The notes under the pieces are model-generated. The model was given only the letters and a program-made list of their open reading frames with translations, was not told where the DNA came from and ran no database searches. DNA of 64,000 nucleotides from Elmis aenea (Eukaryota; Arthropoda; Insecta; Coleoptera; Elmidae), in NCBI GenBank assembly GCA_947652605.1, contig OX393579.1, forward strand, positions 40,368,970-40,432,969, given 5' to 3'. The translations under genes were made by a program, and so were the position numbers. Shown piece after piece: positions 13,400 to 25,900 of this stretch; within the stretch, counting starts at the first letter, position 1; the number at the start of each line of letters is the position of its first letter.

Positions 13400-14020
13400 T
13401 ACAGGGTGTTTCTGATGCCCGGTCCATTTGGCTAAACTTTAAACACGAATAAGTCAATTTTTTCATCTGAAAGTCAAATGAATTCGTATATTATCATAAA
13501 CTTAAATTATGAAAAAAATGACTCTCATTTATTTGCGAAGAGGTGGTTTTTGTGACATTTCGATACTTGACACTTTTCCCAAAAAAAATACCATAAGTGT
13601 TAAAAAGTTAACTTGGTTCAAAGCAAAAAAAACAATATGTATGTATATCAATTTGACTAAAAACAATTTTGGTGAGTTTTGAGAAAAAGTTTAATAGCAT
13701 GATTATTATTTATTTCACCTTATGCACATTTTTCTGCCTTTTACGAATATACCGGGTGAAAATGAAGTGTGGTACACCCCCTTTTTTTTCATTGGTCGTG
13801 ATTTTAGATGAATAAAATTTTAGACATATGATATGTGCAAAAAAACGGGCTTTTTGAGCACAATGCACACGTTTGTTCCACTTCCGGTTTTGCCTAAAAT
13901 TTCATTCATATAAAAAGGGGGTGTACCACACTTCATTTACACCCGGTATAAGGTTTGTTGGGCTATGTCTCCTAACAACCGAGATAATCGAGTTGGTAGT
14001 GATTTCTAGGACACCCTGTG
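13400..14020. repeat. TACAGGGTG-type foldback with a nested copy of another family
   Basis: The outer boundaries are TACAGGGTGTTTC at 13400 and GGACACCCTGTG ending at about 14020. Inside, 13748-13950 is a complete small element with TATACCGGGTGAA and TTTACACCCGGTATA ends. Its arms share GTGTGGTACACCCCC. The same inner family appears as a solo arm ending near 5992. Confidence 0.75.
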
Positions 14021-14526
14021 CATTTTTCTATATTTCACTTTACCTATAACAGACACTCTTACTTGTGATGACGGAAGCACTTATTGTTTACTCATATCAT
14101 ATAGTTAAAGGATGTAGAAGGACGCAAATGTTTTAGCACTTTTAAAAGAGTTAGGCGGAGGCTCTTAAACTTTGAACAAAGTGGAATGAGCAAACCTACA
14201 ACATTTTTTTTAAGTCTCAAACTTAAAACTGCAGTTTTTATTTGTATTTTTTATCAGTTAAATCATTGTGAATTTATTAATAATACTGCAGTTGAATACC
14301 TTTAACAACGATGTTAATCGTCATACTACATTGAAATCTGAATAAGTATGTAAGATTCAAGCAATTTAAGCAGATACTTGATACTTTAAATTATTTGGGA
14401 CGTCGCTACAAAATCCAAAAGACTAACAGGAATAGAAATACAAATCCTGCTAAAAAAAACATAGTTTTTTTTATGCTTTTTCGCAAATTTTAATCAAAAT
14501 TATGGTGTACTATATATCAATGGTAT
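14021..14526. other. Non-coding stretch, nothing recognised
   Basis: AT-rich sequence between two inverted-repeat elements. No ORF with coding character and no structured repeat was seen. Confidence 0.4.
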
Positions 14527-16063
14527 ATACTGGGTTCTCGTTTTTCGAGGGCCACTATGGCGATCTCGTAAACGGTAAGAGTTACGACTTCGGTTAAATT
14601 GGGGCAAAGTTGTATATTCAGGTGCCTAATAATTTGACGCAAACAGAACTTATCTAGCTCTTTTAGTTTTTGAGATATAGGGAAAAAAGTAAAAAAGTGG
14701 ATTTTTGTTTTTTGCCCGTAACTTTTTCATTTGAAGTCGAATTTAATTTCTGTCAAAACTTTTTCATGGCCACTTTTTGCAAGGAATCAGAATCCCCAAT
14801 TATATTTTCCGTGCGACGTTTCGTTTTTTTTAAAACCATCATCAGGTCAATTTTTTCTCATGGACGCTGTATCTGCTTTTAACGCCAATTTGAAGAGCAT
14901 TTTTTTCTGAATTCGACAATGTATAACACTTGGGACTTTTTTGAATCAATTGTTGTTAAAAATGGCAAAAACAAATATTTTATTTAAAACAAATCCTAAT
15001 CGGCATGGTACATAATTGTTTGTCCCTTTTTTTTGAAAGCGCGTAAGTAAACCGCATAAAATTACTATTAAAGGGATTTAATTAAAAAAATAGGTATTAA
15101 TAAATATGTTAGGAATGCATTAACATTGTTCACTTATAAGCAAATATTTTTAGAATATTTTCTTTGGTTAAGTAATAAATTTCTCTAAAATGTGTATTTA
15201 ATCCTTATTTGGCATACAATTATTTGTAACAAAATTTTCGTAATCAAATAATATAAGTGTTCATAGTTTACAAAAAACGTCCAGAAATCTGTTTACTCTT
15301 TTTGCTTATTAGAAGTCATTAACGCAGATAAAAGGCATAACTGCTTATTTTTTGTTACAAATAATTGTATGCCAAATAAGGGATTAAGTACACATTTTAC
15401 AGAAATTTGTTACTTAACCAAAGAAAATATTCTAAAAATATTTGCTAATAAGTGAACAATGTTAATGCATTCCTAAAATATTTATTAATACCTATTTTTT
15501 TAATTAAATCCCTTAAATAGTACTTTCATGCGGTTTACTTACGTTCTTCCTAGGAAAAAGGGACAAAGACAATTATTTACCATGCCGATTAGGATTTGTT
15601 TTAAATAAAATATTTGTTTTTGCAATTTCTAACAACAATTATTGTTTCAAAAAAGTCCCAACTGTTATGCATTGTCGAATTCAGAAAAAAATGCTCTTCA
15701 AATTGGCGTTAAAATCAGATATAGCGTCCATAAGAAAAAATTGACCTGATGATGGTTTAAAAAAAGCGAAACGTCGCACGGAAAATATAATTGGGAAATT
15801 TGATTCCTTGCAAAAAGTGACCATGAAAAAGTTTTTACAGAAATTAAATTCGACATCAAATGAAAAAGTTACGGGCAAAAAACAAAAATCCACTTTTTTA
15901 CTTTTTCTCCTATATCTCAAAAACTAAAAACGCTAGATAAGTTCTGTTTGCGGCAAATTATTAACCACCTGAATATACAACTTTGCTCCAATTTAACCGA
16001 AGTCGTAACTCTTACCGTTTACGAGATCCCCATAGTGGCCCTCGAAAAACGAGAACCCTGTAT
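14527..16063. repeat. 1.5-kb near-palindromic foldback element
   Basis: It begins TACTGGGTTCTCG and ends CGAGAACCCTGTATA. The two halves are inverted copies over almost their whole length, about 700 bp each, with the turn near 15240-15350. Shared blocks include CGTAAACGGTAAGAG, GACCTGATGATGG, TTTGGTTAAGTAA and TTGGCATACAATTATT. The apparent ORFs at 14670-14882 (+) and 15681-15920 (-) are the two mirror arms and not genes. A second copy of the right half forms 1-533. Confidence 0.9.
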
Positions 16064-16746
16064 AGATTTTATAGATGAAACATTTTTTAAAATGTGAAGT
16101 TATATAAACATACAGGCAATAACTTTTACAAAAAGACTGTACGTATGTATTAAATTGTTGTGCTGCTATCAAGAGTTAACTAAAATGTCGCTGAAAAGAC
16201 GATTCTTTACTTTTAATATCTTTTTTACTTATTTTAAATGTGGGATGATTAAAACCCATTTATAATATTTATTATATTTCATAGGTACGATTTTGTTGCC
16301 TCATCTAATATGTTTTATACCTTTATGTTTGCAAAGTATATAAAAAGGAGCGTACCATCAGTCTCTGCATCCTTTAGACACACAATATTTAGTATAAATA
16401 TACCATTAAAAAAAATGATATCCATAAATTTGTCCACAAAAAACTTTTGATACGTTAGCAAAAAGGCATCTTCCAGATTCTCACATTAGTCATCCGCCAT
16501 TAGCATTAACATTATTATCAGCTATTGATATGCAAATCGAGTGGTACCGTTATCAATCGATCATTTATTATGTACCAAATATAGCGTATAAAAATAATTT
16601 ACAACCAAATACAAAGCGCGGCAACAGCGCCGCCTACCCACAAGCCTACTCATCTGCCTATTTGCGGCTAAATTTTATGCAAGTTTTGCAAGTGATGAGT
16701 AACCTTCGCTAAATAATTATCACTAAACTCGTCAACTTTGTTACAG
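16064..16746. other. Sequence upstream of the first visible exon
   Basis: AT-rich. It ends in a good splice acceptor (...TTTGTTACAG at 16737-16746). No start codon or further exon could be supported here, so this is taken as an intron. Confidence 0.4.
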
Positions 16747-16950
16747 GTAGTGGATTCCCGTGCTCGGTCGGACGCGGACGGTGCCGTACAGCAGCACGCG
16801 AGAAGGCAACTAGAAGTGTATCAAAGCAACGTACCTGGAGGTCGTCTTCAAGTCATTAAAACTCACACGGTATCTAGTAGCCGGTGGACCAATAAAACGT
16901 CTTCGCCCGTTGAAACCAATAACGTTAGTCAGGATTTTGAAAATCTACAG
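16747..16950 (+). CDS. Large gene, first visible exon (residues 1-68)
   Basis: Acceptor TTTGTTACAG ends at 16746 and donor CAG|GTACGT lies at 16951. The 68 codons contain [15 protein letters not shown] then [13 protein letters not shown]. This short stretch has balanced composition and higher GC than the flanks, unlike the disordered remainder. Both ends are in phase 0 if the frame continues from an upstream exon. It joins in frame with the exon at 29574. Earlier exons were not found. Confidence 0.75.
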
Positions 16951-19900
16951 GTACGTAATAGCATTTGCTAACGATTCTAGACTTGAAACAATTTTCATGT
17001 CATTAATAAAGTAATTATAATAATTAAATGAATTGCATCACCGCTATAAACCAGTGGACTCTACAGTGTCATTCAAAAAGTATGTCTTGACAAAAAAATT
17101 GTTATTTATTTCTCAAAAAATATTATTCTTGATTAAAGTTGACTCGTGATCTTAAAACCAATTTTCAAAAAGTTCTATTTTTATCAGATTTTTCACACCT
17201 TAAATTAATTTTGTAGTACATAATTTTCACCATTATTGAGATATTCATCATGAAGGGACACCAACCCTTTTCGTAGAAAAGTACCGTCTGTAAAGATAGC
17301 CAGCCACTCGTGCACTGCTTCTTTGACAGCTTCTTCGTTAAGGAAATATTGACCAGCAAGGAACTTTTACCGATGCAGAAACAGATAAAAGTCACTTGGC
17401 GCTAAGTATGGGCTTTAGGGAGGTTGATCCATTTGTTTCTTCAATGTTAAGGATGTCAAAGGAGCAGTGCAGGAGTGGCTATCTTCACAACCGGCCGTTT
17501 TATATGAATATGGTGTACAGGGTGGCCTATTTGCGATGCCCATACAGGGTATCTTGGTTATTATCAAAGATAGAAAAAAACTAAGTACTTAGTCTCGATT
17601 TCTTCATTCGAGATAAATTCATTTCCGTAAACAGATTTTTGATATTTTTTTTATTTTCGAAATATAGCCAAAAATCTATGGGAATTTTCAAAAATGTTAA
17701 ATATCTCGCTTGAACGAAGAGATAGAGAAAAAATTTAACGATATTTTTTGAATGGTTTTTTGGCCTTTATAAGATAGCGATAATCAAAGAAATCGAGACT
17801 ACATACTTGGTTTTTTTCTATCTCTGATAATAACCGAGATACCCTGTATAGGTATTAGGGTTTCTTTCCTGCTGCATAAAATGCTCTCTCAGTCTCTATT
17901 GATGTGGGTGAAATTGTCTTGAGAGCATCTAGCCAGCCAAGAGACATGGTTTTTATCAATAAAATTTCATTTATAAGTTATTTTCCTTCGCATTACCAGG
18001 GTACACAAAAATAAAACTGTAAAAGTATTTTAAAGATATAAACTTTGTCATGGAGACCAAGCTTCTTAAGCCATACTACAAGTGTACAGGGTGGGCAAAT
18101 TTCGATGTTTTCATAGGGAATCCCGGTAACCATAAGAGGTATCAAAAAACGGACCGCGCATCCTCGATCTCTTTTTTCGAGAAAAATTTAATGGTGAAAA
18201 CTAAAATTGGTTATCGTCTTTTGTTTTCGAGTTATCGGCGATAACTCGATTTTTCGACTTTTCGTTTAATGTCTATATCTCGCTTGTTTATGAATCGAGA
18301 CTACATACTTGGTTTTTTTCTATCTCTGATAATAACCGAGATACCCTGTATAGGTATTAGGGTTTCTTTCCTGCTGCATAAAATGCTCTCTCAGTCTCTA
18401 TTGATGTGGGTGAAATTGTCTTGAGAGCATCTAGCCAGCCAAGAGACATGGTTTTTATCAATAAAATTTCATTTATAAGTTATTTTCCTTCGCATTACCA
18501 GGGTACACAAAAATAAAACTGTAAAAGTATTTTAAAGATATAAACTTTGTCATGGAGACCAAGCTTCTTAAGCCATACTACAAGTGTACAGGGTGGGCAA
18601 ATTTCGATGTTTTCATAGGGAATCCCGGTAACCATAAGAGGTATCAAAAAACGGACCGCGCATCCTCGATCTCTTTTTTCGAGAAAAATTTAATGGTGAA
18701 AACTAAAATTGGTTATCGTCTTTTGTTTTCGAGTTATCGGCGATAACTCGATTTTTCGACTTTTCGTTTAATGTCTATATCTCGCTTGTTTATGAAAATA
18801 AACAAAAATAATTTTGACGTTCTACAGGCACTTTTTTGTTAAGAATGTAGTGGCGTAGACAATTTTTCAAAAATAAATCCGAAATTCGAGTTGTGACATA
18901 AAGTTATATTTTTTTAAATAGAACCCATAGTTGGTTATAACTTATTTAAATTTCTTAATTTTTTGTCATTCCAAATATATAAGGGTTGATGTACTATTGG
19001 TACAAGTTACGGAGGTTTTGTAATTTGTTGTTGTGATAAACATTATAAATACATAAAAACAAAGAAACAACGATAAAGTCGGAATGTGCAGTAATGTAGT
19101 TTATCATGTTCAAATATTTGTAATGTTTATCACAACAACAAATTACAAAACCTTTGTAAATTGTACCAAATGGGTTTTAAAAGGTTTTACACCTTGTTTT
19201 GTTTTTGTTTTCACAGCCTACTATAATTTTGTTAAAAAAAGAAACTAAAAAACCTTCGTAACTTGCGTATTATTGAAAATAAATACATCAACCCTTATAT
19301 ATTTGGAATGACAAAAAAATAAGGAATTTAAATAAGTCATGGCCAACTATGGGTTCTATTTAAAAAAATACAACTTTATGTCACAACTCGAATTTCGGAT
19401 TTTTTTTTGATAAATTGTCTACGCCACTGCATTCTTAACAAAAAAGTGCCTGTAGAACGTCAAAATCATTTTTGTTTATTTTCATAAACAAGCGATGCGG
19501 TCATAAAACGAAAAGTCGAAAAATCGAGTTATCGACGATAACTCGAAAACAAAAGGCGATAATCAATTTTAGTTTTCACCATTAACTTTTTCTCGAAAAA
19601 AGAGATCGAGGATGCGCGGTCCGTTTTTTGACACCTCTTATAGTTATCGAGATTCCCTATTAAAACATCGACGAAATTTGCCCACCCTGTACATAGTTTG
19701 TTATTACAAAAGAGAAAAATTATTTTGAAATAAAAATAAAGTTTTTCCATAATTTACTGTTAATAAAGATATTTATTATAAATTCTGATAAGTTATGATA
19801 GTATTACAAAGATATCCCGGATTTCCCGGGAAATATAAAATAGCTTAAAATGGACCTGGATCCTGAGATCCTGAGAAACCCTACACTCTATTTATACGGC

Positions 19901-22900
19901 GCATGTTTAAAAATGAAGAACATGGGGATCTCAGAAACCATTAGAGATAGAAGGATAATTAAATTACTAAAGAAGTGTTTTTATGTGCTAAGTAGGAATC
20001 GCAACTGAAATGTTAAAAATTGTGCCAAGTTCCTAAAATATCCAAAAAAAATACTGAAAAATGTAAATTTCTTTTTTTCTTTATTTTGTGTTATCAATAC
20101 AAGATATCTGAAATTTTGTATTCCTAGGTAAGAAAAAAGCCTTAATCACTTGACATTATCAAAATTAACCCAGTCTGCTTAGTTTTTGAGATCCCATAGT
20201 TCACTTTTTATTTTTTATGGACGCTATATCAATTTTTTATGCTATCTGTTAACACGCTGTTTCGATTAAATCACTTTATCGGGTCCAATATTCCGCTTAT
20301 TAATAAAGTTGCAAGAAAAAATATAATTAATATTGACTTGCATTTATTTTTTTTAAATGTAGCATTGGAAAGGCAAATGAAATATCTGAATTTGTCAGAA
20401 ATGTATCCCAAAAATAAAACCTAGATGTTGTTAAACATGCTCTTGCACTTCACTTGTTTTTCAGTATATTTAATGTGTTCAGGAACTGGGCAGAATTTGC
20501 ACGACTTCAGTTGCGATTCTTACTGTGCACGTAAATACACTCTTCTTTGCTAATTTAACCCCATCCTTCTATAACTAACGGTTTCCGGAATCCCTATGTT
20601 CTTCACGTTGAAACATACACCGTTCATTCTACTCTATTTATATTTTTAGTCTAGTCTTTATAAATAAAGAAATGTGTATGGTTCATTAAATATTAGAATG
20701 CCGTTACACATAACACACCTCGTCACAAAAATAACAAAATGTAATATCATTAGGTAAAAGTTCTACGGATCAGTTCACGAAAGTTAAAAATTATAATCTT
20801 TACTGTGATAATTTTTGTATATATTTCAAATTTTAGTTTTTTATAAGCTTAAGATTTCGGTGAAAATATTTTTGAAAAATTAAGAACCCGAAGATATGAT
20901 TTACGTTTTAACATTTTACTTATTTAACTATTATTGTTTGGTACGTTAAAATTAAATGACGATTTTTTTATATAACCTTGCATAATTGACTGTAAAACGA
21001 TTTTATAGTGATGCAAATAAACAAAATCAGTGCGTGTTTGTTACAAGCACAACTTAATTCTATACCATGTAATACTAAATTAGATGTGTCAAATTAATTT
21101 TATATTGTTATAATCTAACCTTGGCGCCAAGTAAATTATAGTTATTTTCTTGATAAATAAAATAATGACATTTTACCTTGGTGTTCATAAATTGTAGTAA
21201 CCGTTTAGTTTGTTTATCTTAATTTTTAATTGTAGTCATTTTTTTATTTTAAATTTGTTTAAAAAGTTACGTTTAAAAATATTCAAACGTACAAATTCAA
21301 ACCCTTAATTATAGTATTCAAATAAAAAGATTTTATAAGTGATAAACTCAGTATCATGTCAGTCAATACAAAAAAAATTAAATAGTTTTTTATTTCTCAA
21401 ATTAATGAAAACAAATGTTTAATTTTAAACAATGGTGATGTTATCTATCACATATTTTACTCATTTTTGCATTTATTATTGCATTCATTATTGCCTTGGC
21501 CAATAGCTTAAATAAATGAAATGATAATTTAAAACATGTTTTAAAAAACTGGCCTCACTTATCGGCCAAAATTTTCGTTTATGTGTTTATGGTAGTCCAA
21601 ATTCGATGTATTTTAATTTTAAAGGTATTTCGGTAACTAGAACAATTAGCGAAAATCTGATATATGTAGGTCTCCAGACCTATATTTTTAAGATAAATCC
21701 ATCTGTGTTATCCGATTTGAACTAGCGATTTTCTTTACTGCTACAGACGAAAATTAAAATTTTTACATTATGGAAAATTTACCACACATTTTTCATTTTC
21801 GCTAAAATGAAAGTTTGTGATAATCGTACTTAAGCAAAAAAAATATTTCGGATTTATTTACCAAATTTATCTAAATTTAACTAATTTTATTCAGATTTTG
21901 TTTTTTTTTTGTTTTAATGATATCCCTACAATAAACATTATCTTATATAAAGCATCTAGTTAACTAACTTATTTGTTATAAAATACAAAACTAATATTAA
22001 AATGTTATTTTGTTCTCGATTCATTCTATTAAGAAAATAATTACGTCAAATTATTCGTCAAATGACATTAGTTGGAGATTTTCAAGTGTTTTAATTGCTT
22101 GTAACTGCAGACAGAAACGAATACCCCTCCTAATAAAACAAAACACAGCTGAAAAGTATTCTGATGGAACGCGAAAACCATGCGAAAACTAATTTCTTAC
22201 GCGGAAAAACAAACACGGTTTATAACTTACTTTCTTAAGGTCATCAAGTAAAAATGTAGTCTATTAACATTTACAACAATTACATTAAATTCAATTACGT
22301 CAGAATTAAAAGCAAATATCTGTGTAACACGAGATCACTCATACGTTTCTTTTATTCAAATCATTTCATGACAGTTAAATCACACCACAATGAACAAGCT
22401 GTTCCGAAACGATTTCCTTTTGTATATTTTCCTTACATTTACATTTCAAATTAACGTTTTAATTTAAACTCGCAACATGTGTACTTAACACGTTGCCGCG
22501 ATTTATTTATTGTTAATTTATATAAAACATTATGCAATGCAAATGATGGTTCCTTATTAGCAATACGCAGTCACCTTATCAAAAAAATTACATGTTCACA
22601 GTTAACTAACATCAGGTCTTTCTAATTATATATTTTAATTTTATAACGTTACAAGTGTCTGCTTTAGAAAAACCTATTAGAACAATAAAACTAACAGACT
22701 TACATTACCTTTTATGTCAATTTCTTATCATTAAATCATTGTTATTTATTGCTATCATGTTATTGTTTTTCTTAAAATTTGACCCCTAAACAGTGTCACC
22801 GCTTTACAATAAAACTTAATATTGAAACTGTTGACCACTTGAATTTGAAGTGAAAAAAAAAATATAAACGAATTTTTATTAAATAAGTAAATTTACATAC

Positions 22901-25900
22901 AACATGAATGTTTGAATTACTTAAGGTATTCGTTTTAACCTTCTTCCCCATGACGTGGTACCCGGGTACTTTTTTCATATTAATTCGTAAATATTTAGTA
23001 TCTGGCTTTTGATATAATTCTGAGCCTTTGTGACATCTTCAAACTAGTTAAGATAAAATATTATCGCAATTAAACATTAAATTTTTTAAATAAATTTGTA
23101 GAAAAAAAATATTAAAATTAATTATTGCTATCGTCTATGACGAGGTACCCGGGTACCATACTTGCATAAATAGTTCCTTTTGAATAAGAAACACAGAAGA
23201 TTTATTGATAGTATGATAAAACACTATTACTGCAAGATACCTAACTTTTATTTATAAAATTAAAAAAATCTTTTAAAAAGGAACATTGTATTACAAATCA
23301 CTGCAAGTAATACATTTTATAATTGTTTTAGTATGTTCTGCACATATCGGTTTGTTCCACACTGTTGTTTTCCAAAGTTCTTTAATGTCCTCAGTATTAG
23401 AGTGATATACTCCTGTTGCTATCAATATAGCTAAATATCCATCAAACTCTTCTTCTGTCAAATCTTTCCAAGTTTTCGGCGATTTATTAGGATTATCTAC
23501 GTTCCATTTGTGGTAGACAAGATTTGCTTTTCGATTGGTCTCCCGAATTATAATATATTGCACATTACTGGAGTAAATATCCGTTTGAATGTATCTTTGA
23601 TAGAGAGAGTTTTCGTAGTTGTTACAGGGCCTGGTTTGTGGCGTAAAATATTTTGTTTTAAGAGTTTGAGTTGTCATTTTAGAGGGCGTCGACTTCCATT
23701 GTGTACCGTCTTTACACAAAAATTCTGTTTCACTTTGTGCTTCCGCTTCTTGGTCACTATCTTCCTCTTCACTGCTTTCTTCTACTTCTATCTTATTTTG
23801 TTTGTCAGCGTAAACATCTTCAACATCTGAGTCCTCTTGTGAACCTGTGGCATTCAGGGGTAGCCATTCATCCTCTGATGCATCACCTTCAAAAGGTTCT
23901 TCTGTCACTGTCCTCCATAAATTTTTCCATATAAGCAACTTGTTGTTCATAAGTCATTCTAAAAATTTTGGTTTTGTAAACGATTTTATATTACATATTA
24001 CAATTCCTTAAATAGGTACAGTCAAAATACTATATATATATATACAGGGTGTGTAAAAATTGGCGGAAGCGCTACACGTGGCGATGTTCTTCGTAAAATT
24101 CTAAGTCGAAAATCTTAATACGAAAATGTTGTACCATCCTTGCTGTGTCTGCAAGAGGTCCTCAAAGTTTTGACATTTAGTCCTTTAATAAGCGTTATTA
24201 TTTAATACTTTCAAATGAAAAATCTGCAATTTGGAATCAAAATAAATTTCGAATAGTATTTTTTCCTAGATATTGTGTTCTTCCTTTCAAAAATTGGTGT
24301 TGAAAATATGTAAATCACTGATTTGAATGAAAATAATACATATGGCAACATTGTCATTAGCTGTCATATCTGTTTTTCTCGTAATTATTTCTAGTTTGTG
24401 TTTTACGATACCCAAAAGTTTGCAGCTATGTTTACGAACTGAAGGCTTTCAGTTCGAATAAACATTATAAATAACTAAGTAAAAATTGCTTATAAAAAAA
24501 TGTCCAAACGCAAATCAATGTATGCAATGTTGCCAATTTTTTTTTCTTTAAATGGTTCCTGAGGCCATAGGAAGAATGGTACAACATTTTTGTATCAAGA
24601 TTTTTGATTTAGAATTTTACGAAGAACATCGCCACGTGTAGCGCTTCCGCCAATTTTTACACACCCTGTATACAGGGTTATTCAAATTCGAGGCCCACCA
24701 TGGGGATCTCACTTATTATAATAGCTAGAGTATAGGTTTAAATTTGGCAAAGTTGCTAAATTTAATGCTCATTGATAATCCAAAGAGAAATTGGGAATAT
24801 CTCAAACGTTATTCGAGAAAATTAGGAAAAACCCTTAAACTACAATTTTTGAAAATTGTCTATAACTCCTTTGGAATTTGAAATATTTTAAATGTGTAAA
24901 GACATTGCCCAAGCAACTTTTCAAGCCGAATCGAATGGTGGTCACAAATTTTTGCTAGATCGATTCGTTTTTGTTTTATGACAACCAACTTTGTTTTTTC
25001 TTATGGACGCAATTTTTGCTATTTACATAATCAATTAGCATTAATTTTTCTGAATCCATTGAGATATTACACATGGTATTTTACTTCTACATTAATTGTC
25101 AAATTTGAAAAAATACGTTTTAAACAATAACAACTATAAATCAGGTAGGTCGGTCATTGTAGTTTATGTTGTTTCCATGACTACCAATCAACAAACTAAA
25201 AGTCTGTTACTTGTCACATTAATAAATTCGTAAAAATGAACTTTAATTTTTTATTCATTGAATAGGAACTTTATCTACACTGTCAACGATATGCAGAAAC
25301 ATATCCAGATAGAAGACAAACCTTGCACACATATTTTTGTTCGTTGGACAGAAACATAGGGAAATATGAGGCTTTTGCCAAAATTAGAGAAAAATATGGC
25401 AGAAAGGTTTCAGATAACAATTAAAAAAAACATTTTTATAACAAACATATCTGGAAAAAACACTATTTTTCTATATTTAACAGAAACTCAAGTAAATTTG
25501 TATAAAGCATGTGATAAAGTATAACAAAACTTAAAAGAACAGTATAAAAAATTCGGAGCATATCGCATTTTTCTTCGTTATTAAAGTTAATTTTTACGAA
25601 TTTATTAATGTGACAAGTAACAGACTTTTAGTTTGTTGATTGGTAGTCATGGAAACAACATAAACTACAATGACCGACCTACCTGATTTATAGTTGTTAT
25701 TGTTTAAAACGTATTTTTTCAAATTTGACAATGAATGTAGAAGTAAAATACCATGTGTAATATCTCAATGGATTCAGAAAAATTAATGCTAATTGATTAT
25801 GTAAATAACAAAAATTGCTCCCATAAGAAAAAACAAAGTTGGTTGTCATAAAACAAAAACGAATCGATCTAGCAAAAATTTGTGACCACCATTCGATTCG

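Noticed and set aside
18050..18746. Two identical 64-codon ORFs
   Set aside because: They are the same foldback arm present twice because of the 502-bp duplication. A related ORF on the other strand at 19529 is the mirror arm.
23510..23934. Plus-strand ORFs over the piggyBac fragment
   Set aside because: They are antisense to a clearly conserved transposase frame.
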